Below are positions 1 through 7,402 of a DNA stretch of 34,304 nucleotides, in pieces. Each line of letters begins with the position of its first letter. The stretch's first letter is position 1. A program made the position numbers and the translations under genes. Below the pieces are notes generated by a model, which saw only the letters and a list, made by a program, of their open reading frames with translations, was not told where the DNA came from and made no database searches. Origin of the DNA: Fibrobacter succinogenes (GTDB lineage: Bacteria > Fibrobacterota > Fibrobacteria > Fibrobacterales > Fibrobacteraceae); the NCBI GenBank assembly GCA_902762305.1, contig CACWNW010000035.1, forward strand, positions 1 to 34,304, read 5' to 3'.

Positions 1-77
1 TCGCACAGCGGCGACTTCTTGACTGCAAGAGCGATGGCATGTTCGCGACCACCGCTACCAACGACGAGAATATTCAT
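1..77 (-). CDS. purD: Phosphoribosylamine-glycine ligase, N-terminal fragment cut by window edge
   Basis: Only the first 25 codons lie in the window. The translation begins MNILVVGSGGREHAIAL, the N-terminal nucleotide-binding loop typical of PurD (GAR synthetase), which joins phosphoribosylamine to glycine using ATP in purine synthesis. The ATG at 77 is preceded by an AAGGA about nine bases upstream. The gene is a housekeeping anchor, so the accessory region appears to begin immediately to its right. It is cut by the window end, with no sign that it is broken. Confidence 0.85.
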   Translation of the reverse strand, partial: MNILVVGSGGREHAIALAVKKSPLC

Positions 78-111
78 AAGCGAGTCCTTATACTTGTACG
101 GGGGATAATGT

Positions 112-160
112 AGAAAAATAGCATGCGGAAGGGGCCTTGGCCCAATACTACTTGCATGCT
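112..160 (-). terminator. Probable Rho-independent terminator of the 148-669 lipoprotein gene
   Basis: On the minus strand, outer arms AGCATGC (154-160) and GCATGCT (120-126) pair perfectly around an inner GGGCC/GGCCC pairing, and an ATTTTTCT stretch follows. The hairpin overlaps the last codons and stop of the lipoprotein gene and lies between it and purD. Stem quality is good, but the T-run is short. Confidence 0.5.
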
Positions 161-669
161 TTTTCATACGAATCATACCATTCAGGGAAAACTGATTTCA
201 ACTCCACCAACATTCTTTTATCCATTCGACCATTTGAATTCGAAGTCTGACAGCGGTCATTTACAGTAATCGACCCAAGATACAGCGAATCACGATTAAA
301 GCAATCTACAAGCAGATTATACGTTGCATAAAAATTTTTTATCGCACTCGAATCTTCTTCCAATGGAAAAGACAAACTGAAGGCATGTTTATATACGCTT
401 GAATCAGCGACTTCAAATATTCCTTTCTTTGCACTTTTATCATTGCGCAACATAATCTTTGATGTTCCAAATTCTCGATTCCATATTTTCCCAAGGGGCT
501 TTACAGGAAATCCATAAACAACACAATATGCTGCGCTAAAAGTCTCTCTTTTCTCTAGATATTCCTTTTCAATAGAATTCAATTCCTGTTCATCCTTTTC
601 TGTAGAACAAGATACTAGCAGAAAGAATATGGCACACAAGAAGATCTTCATCATTCCATTTTTGCACAT
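148..669 (-). CDS. Small hypothetical lipoprotein (173 aa)
   Basis: A short hydrophobic segment ending in LVSC, followed by a charged STEKDEQ stretch, forms a lipobox, so the product is probably an exported lipid-anchored protein. The rest shows no family I recognise; it contains several scattered cysteines after the lipobox. I chose the ATG at 669 because GGAGAAAATAAT sits directly in front of it. The frame stays open up to 726, but that extension reads a remnant of a GNAT gene 3' end (674-701) and has no lipoprotein-like N-terminus. The ribosome-binding site itself seems to derive from that remnant, whose codons for MEKI overlap the GGAG. Further ATGs at 654 and 651 are possible alternatives. 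Function unknown. Confidence 0.65.
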   Translation of the reverse strand: MCKNGMMKIFLCAIFFLLVSCSTEKDEQELNSIEKEYLEKRETFSAAYCVVYGFPVKPLGKIWNREFGTSKIMLRNDKSAKKGIFEVADSSVYKHAFSLSFPLEEDSSAIKNFYATYNLLVDCFNRDSLYLGSITVNDRCQTSNSNGRMDKRMLVELKSVFPEWYDSYEKACK

Positions 670-673
670 ATTA

Positions 674-701
674 TTTTCTCCATCAAAATCCACGAGACTC
701 C
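674..701 (-). repeat. GNAT 3'-end repeat, copy A (leftmost)
   Basis: On the minus strand this reads GVSWILMEKI in the GNAT frame, matching the tail GVSWIFMEKN of the full GNAT gene at 21718-22194. The shared core TCCACGAGACTCC on the plus strand is identical to copies B and D. It is the left border of the defence block and supplies the ribosome-binding site of the lipoprotein gene that follows. Confidence 0.6.
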
Positions 702-785
702 AGTTGTCGATTTTACGTTGAATCATCAGTTTTTCCGTTTATCCAACCTTAAAACAACTAATTTCGTCCGTTTTTCCAACTATTT

Positions 786-914
786 TTACGACATTTTTGC
801 CCATTTTTCCAGTTTATCTCTCATGGCCGGGCGATTCTTGAACCGCGACAGCCAAGATATTTTCAGCCGGTTGACTTCCGGAAGGCCGCCTTCGTACTTG
901 AGCCGTTCGAGTCG
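786..914 (-). pseudogene. C-terminal remnant of an unidentified protein
   Basis: After the TGA that ends the AlbA_2-type remnant (915-917), the same minus-strand frame stays open for 43 codons. It reads RLERLKYEGGLPEVNRLKIS and ends SRFKNRPAMRDKLEKWAKMS before a TAA. No start codon or ribosome-binding site precedes it, so it is probably a gene tail left by recombination. The P-x-V...RFKNRPAM pattern faintly recalls the C-terminus of glutathione S-transferase-like proteins, but I do not claim that identity. Confidence 0.3.
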
Positions 915-1576
915 TCAATGTTCAGGTTCCCGAGCTTTTTCGTGAATCGCCACATATTTCTGAATCCGGCTATTCGGCTTATCCGGAACAGTATAACGTA
1001 TTCTTTTGTTAAGCAATGGCTTGAGGTACAATTTATCAAAACTCTTTCGGTCAGACAACTTCAAGAATGCCATCATCTCCTTTTTAGACCGAGGGATTCT
1101 ACAGAACAAGACCAGTTCATTGCATTTAGTTTGTATATCATCTTGGGGGGCGACTTGGGGGGGAACTTGGGGGGTGATCACGTCAAAATCCGAATTCAAC
1201 ACATAATACACCGAGTCAACCGTTTTGCCCTTTTGCTTCAAAACGCCCATTTTTTTAAGAAAATCAAGGTTTGAATCAGCCAATTTCCGTTTTTCACCGA
1301 CAAATTGAACATACTCGCGCACCGCGTAGAAATATCCAACTGAGCCTTATCTGGATTTTCAACACCCTCAATCCAAAAACGATTGTCGAGCGCCTTGGAA
1401 TCTTCACCAATTCCTAAAAGAATATACCCACCGCCAAGCCCAGGTTCGTTGCTAAACGAACAGACAGACTCCATCAACGACTGAGCCGAATCACTTTCGC
1501 CCTTGGCCTCAATCCACACGCATTCATCGGATTCGGACAACAGTTTATAGAGTTCTTGTGCAGTGTAGAGTTTCAT
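915..1576 (-). pseudogene. Broken AlbA_2 (Schlafen-like) domain regulator with internal deletion
   Basis: The first part starts at ATG 1576 behind AGAGGAAAACA. It reads like the N-terminal AlbA_2 domain of putative DNA-binding/ATP-dependent regulators, with CVWIEAKGE, GGGYILLGIGED and CASMFN in the expected order. The frame then runs into a stop at 1238. A second overlapping frame (915-1322) holds a plausible C-terminal part beginning REYVQFVGEKRKLADSNLDF. Full members of this family are normally several hundred residues, so the middle (the AAA-4-like ATPase part) is missing and the two ends are joined out of frame. The gene lies last in the long minus-strand defence block. It is almost certainly inactive as a full protein, though the isolated AlbA_2 domain could still be made. 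Confidence 0.6.
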
Positions 1577-1679
1577 TGTTTTCCTCTAGTCCATGGGATT
1601 CCTATTCTACCTAAATATAACTCCATTCACTTGACACAAAGTGACAAAATGACATTTTCCTCAATAGCGTAACAGCCCC

Positions 1680-2891
1680 TTACGCAAGCGTATAATAATC
1701 AAGTATCAAGTCAACCGCACTTGCGTCCTTGAGGATTCGGTTTTCGTAGCGTATCCGTCTGCTTCTTATTTGCTTCTTCGCAGCTCTTTCTTGCTTTTCA
1801 TATTCCTGTCGATACATGATATCCGTCATAAAAGGGCCGCGTTGAACTTCAATCTCGGGCATTGGCTCGGGTTCGTTTCTTTTTTCAAAGTCCATGAGAT
1901 CCAAATACGTCGAAATCCTTAGACGGTTCTGAGAAGACAAGCCCATGGCCGTTGCATAGACTTTTGCGTTTCGAATGATTTCAGCATCACGAGGAATCCC
2001 TATAGACTCAAGATTATCCGGAATATAAGAGAATCCCATAAAATAGACTCTCTGCGCATTTTTCAGGAATCCTTGATACCTTTCTTTTTCGGATTCATCG
2101 CGATTCTGGCGCTTTTCCCAGACAGTTTCCATCCTCTTGGCAATTTCTTGATACATGCCATTTTCTACAGCACCAAAGGGAATTTCCTCAAGAGAGCCGA
2201 TAAAGCCATTGACATGAAATATTTGCATTTCTTTTATGAAGGAATGAGCGTCTGCATCTGCATATTGTTTGTCCGATGTCAAATACAAGAAGATGCAATA
2301 TTCCAGGACGCGGTCATAATTAAAGGTAAGGAACACTGTTTGTTTTAAGATTTCTTTCCAATTATCTTGTTGGTCTATCAGAGAAAGCAAATGCTGAATC
2401 CAGTCAATGTTGCCAAGCCATTGTTCCTTCTTTTTACCTTCACCACCTCTTACATAAGAGTTTTCCGACTCTTTTTCCGCCATAAGAATTTCACGGGCGA
2501 TCAATCGCTTACCAAAGTCAGCCTCTTCTGATTTTTCTTGGCCTAGACGATTCTTTAAGAACTCATCTGTCGAAACCATCATCGAATGGCGAATACTCTT
2601 GGCAAAATCCTTTACTATTGAAGAAACAATATTGTTTATCGTTTGCTTTTCTGAGTTTAATCTTGTGTTATAACCACCTATTTGGTTTGCTTTGTTTTTG
2701 TATTCACTATATGTAATATGCAAGCGTTCTGGATACAAGTCAAAGAGATAGTGTCTATCTAGCAAATGCTGCGCCGCAAACTCAAAATGATCTCTATAGT
2801 CAAAATTTTTCAAATTCTGCATCAGCATAGCGCCCGTAGGGAATCCATACGGGACACTGCAACCGGCACCTATGATAAAGACATCAGACAT
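1680..2891 (-). CDS. SIR2-like domain protein (403 aa), probable defence NADase
   Basis: The N-terminus has the Rossmann-type NAD-binding loop GAGCSVPYGFPTG (about residues 8-20). TFNYDRVLEY follows at about 189-198, HVNGFIG at about 226-232, and the YFMGFSYIPDNLE segment near residue 290. These are the hallmark blocks of the SIR2-like families found in many anti-phage systems, where they usually destroy NAD+ to stop infected cells. The C-terminal 100 residues are charged and have no recognised domain. I chose ATG 2891 rather than the in-frame TTG at 2894, with AGGA about nine bases upstream. It follows the DUF1016 gene on the same strand, separated by a tiny ORF. The NADase activity is inferred from the family; a bare deacetylase-like role is less likely given the neighbours. 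Confidence 0.75.
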   Translation of the reverse strand: MSDVFIIGAGCSVPYGFPTGAMLMQNLKNFDYRDHFEFAAQHLLDRHYLFDLYPERLHITYSEYKNKANQIGGYNTRLNSEKQTINNIVSSIVKDFAKSIRHSMMVSTDEFLKNRLGQEKSEEADFGKRLIAREILMAEKESENSYVRGGEGKKKEQWLGNIDWIQHLLSLIDQQDNWKEILKQTVFLTFNYDRVLEYCIFLYLTSDKQYADADAHSFIKEMQIFHVNGFIGSLEEIPFGAVENGMYQEIAKRMETVWEKRQNRDESEKERYQGFLKNAQRVYFMGFSYIPDNLESIGIPRDAEIIRNAKVYATAMGLSSQNRLRISTYLDLMDFEKRNEPEPMPEIEVQRGPFMTDIMYRQEYEKQERAAKKQIRSRRIRYENRILKDASAVDLILDYYTLA

Positions 2892-2897
2892 CAATCG

Positions 2898-2957
2898 TTA
2901 TCCTACTTCCGTATCGGCTTTTTTCTTAGACATTATCTCAGTCATTTTCTTGGTCAT
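2898..2957 (-). CDS. Possible 19-codon leader ORF before the SIR2-like gene
   Basis: Between the DUF1016 stop (2966) and the SIR2 start (2891) the minus strand reads MTKKMTEIMSKKKADTEVG then TAA, ending six bases before the SIR2 ATG. There is no obvious ribosome-binding site. The ATGACTGAG inside it resembles the first codons of the DUF1016 gene (ATGACTGAG at 4096), and both lie just after a copy of the same 33-bp repeat. It may therefore be the stub of a duplicated DUF1016 5' end. It could act in translational coupling, but may equally be meaningless. Confidence 0.25.
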   Translation of the reverse strand: MTKKMTEIMSKKKADTEVG

Positions 2958-2988
2958 TTGACATTTCAATGCTTTATTTTGGAGGGGC
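2956..2988 (-). repeat. 33-bp direct repeat, copy downstream of the DUF1016 gene
   Basis: This matches 4153-4185 at 30 of 33 positions (plus strand begins ATTTGACATTTCAA and ends TTTATTTTGGAGGGGC), in the same orientation. It includes the stop codon and last residues of the DUF1016 gene. The two copies flank that gene exactly, suggesting it can be lost or gained as a unit. Confidence 0.6.
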
Positions 2989-4096
2989 GAGTTTTCCCTT
3001 TGGATTTAGGCAAGTTTTTCTTTTGATATTCTATTTTCAAATCTGGATGTTGCAAATAGAAATTTTTCTTTTCTTGTTCAATGGCCAGTTTCAGCTCATC
3101 TTGCGTGGGCATATACGGCATATACTTTGCCATAAATATCTGTTTTGAGTCATGTAACACAGAATAGCGAGCGATATCTTCATCTGTCTTAGAACAAAGT
3201 ACTATGCCGATAGTCGGATTATCCCCTGATTTCCGTTTCAAGTCATCGTACATCCGTATATACATATCCATCTGCCCAACATCCTGATGTGTGATTTTAC
3301 CGATTTTCAAGTCAAACAGCACATAGCACTTCAACTCAATATTGTAGAAAACAAGGTCAACATAGTAATCATCCGTTTCAGTGACAATATGCTGCTGACG
3401 GGCGACAAAAGCAAAGCCCTTGCCCATCTCCATCAGGAAATCCCGTATGTGAGTCAAGATGGCGCTTTCAAGTTCAGTTTCGGTATAGTCATTTGCTTGA
3501 AAACCTAAAAATTCAGCAATTACAGGGCTCTTAATCAGTTCAAACTGGGAACTCTGAAAATTTTTTGTATTACGTTTCATTTCGGCAATCACCTTTTCCT
3601 TTTTGGGCGAATGCAAAAGTCTTTCGTAATACTGCGTAGATATATTCCTATCCAAAGTTCTGACGGGCCACATTTGCGAATCGGCCTCTTTCATGTACCA
3701 CATTCGGGCGTCGTCATTCGACACCGACAACAGACGCTTAAAATGGGACCAATTAAGATTGCGCACACATGTGTTCACAATTTCAAAATCGTTAAACAAC
3801 AGATAAAACTTCCTGAAATATTGAACATTCCGTTTGCCGTAGCCATCCCCGAATTTTCTAGTCAAATCCTCCGAAATAAGTTCAACAAGCCGATCCCCGT
3901 ATGCCGCCCTATTCTTCCCCTTCTGTTCTTGTTCGACAATTCTTCGCCCAATATTCCAGTTTGTGACTACAATGATTGAACTGACGGCGCTGTTGGCCGC
4001 ATTTCTGGCGTTCTGGACAAGTTGAGCTATTTCGTCCAAGAACTTGCTTTCGCTTTTAGTCGCAACTTTCAGGTGTTTTACTTTTGGCTCAGTCAT
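2966..4096 (-). CDS. DUF1016/YhcG-type PDDEXK nuclease domain protein (376 aa)
   Basis: Residues about 20-170 form the alpha-helical DUF1016 N-terminal region, with NWNIGRRIVEQEQKG and YGDRLVELISEDL typical of the family. Residues about 195-340 are the PDDEXK-like nuclease fold. They show LESAI (209-213), YVDLVFYN with Asp247, and VLFDLKIGKI with Asp262 and Lys264 as the likely metal-binding and catalytic residues. Length fits the family. The ATG at 4096 is chosen; upstream sequence is repeat material. Members often sit beside type I restriction systems and in defence islands, as here, but their exact role is unsettled. The final residues (KGKTRPSKIKH) are encoded by a 33-bp direct repeat that also occurs before the start, so the native C-terminus may have been replaced. 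Confidence 0.8.
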   Translation of the reverse strand: MTEPKVKHLKVATKSESKFLDEIAQLVQNARNAANSAVSSIIVVTNWNIGRRIVEQEQKGKNRAAYGDRLVELISEDLTRKFGDGYGKRNVQYFRKFYLLFNDFEIVNTCVRNLNWSHFKRLLSVSNDDARMWYMKEADSQMWPVRTLDRNISTQYYERLLHSPKKEKVIAEMKRNTKNFQSSQFELIKSPVIAEFLGFQANDYTETELESAILTHIRDFLMEMGKGFAFVARQQHIVTETDDYYVDLVFYNIELKCYVLFDLKIGKITHQDVGQMDMYIRMYDDLKRKSGDNPTIGIVLCSKTDEDIARYSVLHDSKQIFMAKYMPYMPTQDELKLAIEQEKKNFYLQHPDLKIEYQKKNLPKSKGKTRPSKIKH

Positions 4097-4268
4097 TTGT
4101 CATATCCCTTTATCAGCATTCGCGATTAAATATACATTCTTGCCAGGACATAATTTGACATTTCAAAATTTTATTTTGGAGGGGCAAGCCTTCCCCTCGC
4201 TCGCACTACGTTGCTCGCTACTCTTTCTAGCGGGGACACCCCGCAACGCCCCGAAAGCAAATACCATA
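4097..4268. other. Repeat-rich spacer between the HNH and DUF1016 genes
   Basis: This spacer holds the second copy of the 33-bp repeat (4153-4185) and a perfect hairpin GCGGGG-ACA-CCCCGC at 4230-4244. It also holds a weaker AGGGG/CCCCT hairpin near 4180-4197 on the minus strand. The GC-rich block 4186-4255 contrasts sharply with the AT-rich HNH gene on its right. The hairpins may terminate transcription leaving the HNH gene, but no long T-run follows either one. Confidence 0.45.
4153..4185 (-). repeat. 33-bp direct repeat, copy upstream of the DUF1016 gene
   Basis: Partner of 2956-2988; only three adjacent positions differ. On the minus strand it lies about 55 bases before the DUF1016 ATG and could also carry part of its leader. 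Confidence 0.6.
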
Positions 4269-5489
4269 TCATACTTCATCTAATTGATTTATAATATCTG
4301 TTTTAAATTTTCGAAGTGGATAATCATCACCATCATCAAAAAATAAAGGTAAACCCAAAAGAATTTTCTTCAAAGACTCTTTTTTTTCTTCGGAGACATT
4401 CTTTTCTTCGTAATATATTTCTGCATATTTTTCTAAATTGACTCCTAAGATAGCAGCATATTTCACAAGTAAATTTTTCAATTCTAACTGATGACCATTA
4501 TACAGAATTTCCAAATGAAATACATCATTTGAATTTTTGACAAGTTTTTTAAACTTCTCTATTTTATGGCCTTGAACTCGATCTATAGCGATTTCACTTT
4601 CCGAAAATTTTTTTTCTATTGATATCTTATAGCTTGCCTTGGGAATGAAACTTTTTTGCGCTGTTTTGACTATTTTTATTTCATCTCCATCCATTCTAAA
4701 GACCGCATTATTTCCAAATTCTTCTAAATACGGATAAATTGTATCTTTATCACAATCATTTTTCCCTTCATTGCAAAAAGGGCAAGATGGGATTAAATTA
4801 TAAAATGAACATGATAAAAAGGGGTATTTCGATTTTACATAAAAATGATCTAATTGAGGACGGCATTTCCATTCCCCCTCTTCATTTTTTGCTGTAAAAA
4901 CATATTGCCTGTTGCAATAGGGGCACACCGTCAACTTCAAACTATCGCATAGACTATACGCATTCCAAGACGATTCTTTGTCATACAATTTTTTATAACC
5001 CAGCAATTGTTGAATTTCATCTGACAGTTTTTTCTTTTTGTTGTATTCGTCTAAATCATTTTTTACAACAGCTTCCAAAGCCTCCACTTCATTTTTCAAC
5101 GCTTCATTATCTTGATCGTTTTTTAAATCTTTTTTCTTTTTTAAATATTCCTTTAATTGACTTGATTTTTCAACAACCAAATTCTTAAATTTCAAAGAAT
5201 CCCTAACTCTTTTCAATTGAGATGGTTGGGTGCAAATAAGTTCTTCAAATTCTTGATCTTTATCTTCAGCGAAATAATTTTGATCTTTTTTCTGCTTTTC
5301 TGTAATAAACCCCAATAACTCGTAAAGTCTTTTTTTTCGATTTACCGCTTTAGTAAACGCCCCTTTCACTTCCCTTGAGGCATTTTGGGGTGGTTTCGGT
5401 TCTTTTATTTTAAAATTCGATCTTACCCATTCCCAATGGGCTTTTTCCGCTTTGGCGACTTCAGGAGAATCCTTGTTTATTTTAATCAT
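4269..5489 (-). CDS. HNH endonuclease (406 aa), third gene of the RT-nitrilase/ATPase/HNH module
   Basis: The first 165 residues are highly charged and predicted helical or coiled coil (runs of K, E, D). An HNH/zinc module follows: CPYCNR at 189-194, QLDHFYVKS at 212-220 with the catalytic-type Asp-His, and NLIPSCPFCN at 231-240. Two CxxC pairs would bind a structural zinc. This layout resembles the HNH partner (PtuB-like) found with an ATPase in Septu systems and in some retrons; that link is by family pattern, not a search. The ATG at 5489 has a GGGG about nine bases upstream and lies 12 bases after the ATPase stop. It is strongly AT-rich like the two genes before it. Likely role: DNA or RNA cleavage once the ATPase/RT sensor is triggered. 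Confidence 0.75.
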   Translation of the reverse strand: MIKINKDSPEVAKAEKAHWEWVRSNFKIKEPKPPQNASREVKGAFTKAVNRKKRLYELLGFITEKQKKDQNYFAEDKDQEFEELICTQPSQLKRVRDSLKFKNLVVEKSSQLKEYLKKKKDLKNDQDNEALKNEVEALEAVVKNDLDEYNKKKKLSDEIQQLLGYKKLYDKESSWNAYSLCDSLKLTVCPYCNRQYVFTAKNEEGEWKCRPQLDHFYVKSKYPFLSCSFYNLIPSCPFCNEGKNDCDKDTIYPYLEEFGNNAVFRMDGDEIKIVKTAQKSFIPKASYKISIEKKFSESEIAIDRVQGHKIEKFKKLVKNSNDVFHLEILYNGHQLELKNLLVKYAAILGVNLEKYAEIYYEEKNVSEEKKESLKKILLGLPLFFDDGDDYPLRKFKTDIINQLDEV

Positions 5490-5501
5490 AACGCATCGCC
5501 C

Positions 5502-7391
5502 CTATGATTTTACTTTTCTCTTTAATAAAGTTTTTAAAATCGGATCACCAATTTGATCAAGTAGTAAAAGATCCTTTTTAACGACATTTCCACTTTTCAA
5601 ACGAGAAATCAGTTCATTGATTTTCTTTTCTATTAAGATCCCCATCGTCCCATCTAAAAAGAACCCCGTTTGTAAAATGTCTAAAATATTCCCAGCCAAA
5701 GGACATGATACACTATTATTGTCAACAAATACTTTTCCAAATCGTCTTCCTTCAGCATCTTTTTCTCTCTGCAATCTTAAAATATTATCGCTCAAACAAT
5801 CTGTCACTATAAAAGGAGAATGCGTTGCCATAATTAATTGAACTTTTAATGTTTCACCCGTTCCTAAAAAAGGTTTTTTTAAAGGATCATTAACATCCTT
5901 TCGAATTTTTTTCAGTCGATATTGCATATCATCCAATAAATCAACAAAAACATCAAACCATTTTCTTTGCCATTCTGGATGCATAAATAAATCAGCTTCA
6001 TCAACCAACAAACAAATCGAATCTAAAGACGCTCCCTTCCTCGCAGATTCCTTCAAACAACTATACAGTCTTGAATAGAAACGAACAAATTGTTTTTCTC
6101 CAGAACTTAATGTTCTAGTAAATTCAAATGAAAATAACGGATATAAATAATACATTGCATTATACAAATCTCGAACTTCTCGCAAAACTTGCTTTCTATG
6201 CCTTAAATCAAAAATAATGCCCTGATCGTTTTTTTTACATTTTTTTGACAATTCAATAATTTTTTTTGTTCTAAGACCTTGTTCTCCAATGTTATTATCT
6301 CTATTTTTATAAAAGAAATTTTTTAATATTTTATACGGTGCTCTTTCAAATTCACTCCAATTAATCTCCAACACAGAATCAATAGTATTACGAGATTGTT
6401 TCGATGAAAAAGTACGAACACAACTCAGTAATGTTGCAAACAGAAATTTTTTTCCTACAGAATCACAGGTTTCGTCGTAAAGCTTATGAAAAAATTTTTT
6501 TATTCTAGAAATTATCAATTCTTTAACTTCGTCATCTATACTATCTAAATTTTCTGGCAAAGCTCTTTCCAAATCATAATCTACTATATCAGGAAAATGA
6601 TCTGTTAAAGAATTAACAGCGCCATAATGTTTAATATACAAATCAACAAGTTCATTTATTCCGCAATCAACATTATCTCGTAATGGCTTCATAACCATCA
6701 TTTGTGGCACTGGGATTATTTCAAAAAATTTTTCTCCGGCATTCAGCATCAATTCTATCACACGATTTTGTTCCATTTCAAAATGATAAACTCGTTCATC
6801 CTTGCGGGAATAAATTTCCTGAATATCATTTGGAACACTAAGTATCGTTTGTTTATCTCTATAAAGAAATCCATTAGTGGAAATATTTTTATAATTCTCA
6901 TCCAAAACGACATCAACATATTCTTTAAATTCTGGACTAAAGTATATGGGCAAATCTTTTGAAAAAGAAAATTTTTTCCCTTTTTCTAAATTAGGCAATT
7001 TTATATTTAATTTTACTTTTACGGTTTTAGACGAGACAACATGTATTTTCTTATTTTCAACAAAAACTAATGCATACTCTTTATTATCATCGTATTGACG
7101 GCATTTATTTGAGATTATATCAAATAGTGCTTTCAATATCGTTGTTTTTCCAGTTCCATTATTGCCCACTAAAACCTTTACGTCAGTTAAATTGCTAGAA
7201 TAAAAACTTTTTTGATAATTATCGTTTTTTGAAACGGTAACATCTAAAATTCCTGATTTTTTTCTTTCACCATGTACATTATATTCAGAAGAAAGGGATA
7301 ATCCCAAATCATGGAATAAATACCCTTTCGTCTCATCAAAATCATCTAACCTCGAAAAGTTATTAAGCCACAAATAGACAAATTTTTTCAT
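5502..7391 (-). CDS. SMC/ABC-type AAA ATPase (629 aa), PtuA-like, second gene of the module
   Basis: Walker A GNNGTGKTT is at residues 76-84. The ABC signature LSSGEKQ is at 428-434, Walker B LLVDEAD at 461-467, followed by FMHPEW, and the switch histidine MATHSP at 521-526. The wide gap between Walker A and the signature is filled by a helical insertion, as in AAA15/AAA21-type ATPases of Septu, retron and OLD-like defence systems. I see no TOPRIM nuclease at the C-terminus; nuclease activity is presumably supplied by the HNH protein encoded next. The start ATG 7391 has a strong AAGGAG eight bases upstream that overlaps the RT stop (11-base gap), so the genes are almost certainly co-transcribed and translationally linked. 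Confidence 0.8.
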   Translation of the reverse strand: MKKFVYLWLNNFSRLDDFDETKGYLFHDLGLSLSSEYNVHGERKKSGILDVTVSKNDNYQKSFYSSNLTDVKVLVGNNGTGKTTILKALFDIISNKCRQYDDNKEYALVFVENKKIHVVSSKTVKVKLNIKLPNLEKGKKFSFSKDLPIYFSPEFKEYVDVVLDENYKNISTNGFLYRDKQTILSVPNDIQEIYSRKDERVYHFEMEQNRVIELMLNAGEKFFEIIPVPQMMVMKPLRDNVDCGINELVDLYIKHYGAVNSLTDHFPDIVDYDLERALPENLDSIDDEVKELIISRIKKFFHKLYDETCDSVGKKFLFATLLSCVRTFSSKQSRNTIDSVLEINWSEFERAPYKILKNFFYKNRDNNIGEQGLRTKKIIELSKKCKKNDQGIIFDLRHRKQVLREVRDLYNAMYYLYPLFSFEFTRTLSSGEKQFVRFYSRLYSCLKESARKGASLDSICLLVDEADLFMHPEWQRKWFDVFVDLLDDMQYRLKKIRKDVNDPLKKPFLGTGETLKVQLIMATHSPFIVTDCLSDNILRLQREKDAEGRRFGKVFVDNNSVSCPLAGNILDILQTGFFLDGTMGILIEKKINELISRLKSGNVVKKDLLLLDQIGDPILKTLLKRKVKS

Positions 7392-7402
7392 TTTTCATCT
7401 CC

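Noticed and set aside
1-77. A truncated purD pseudogene
   Set aside because: The gene is simply cut by the window edge; its start and first motif are normal.
1630-1646. TTGACACAAAGTGACAA as a regulatory palindrome, also partly present at 21603
   Set aside because: Only 12 bases agree between the two sites, they face different gene arrangements, and no matching -10 is clear.
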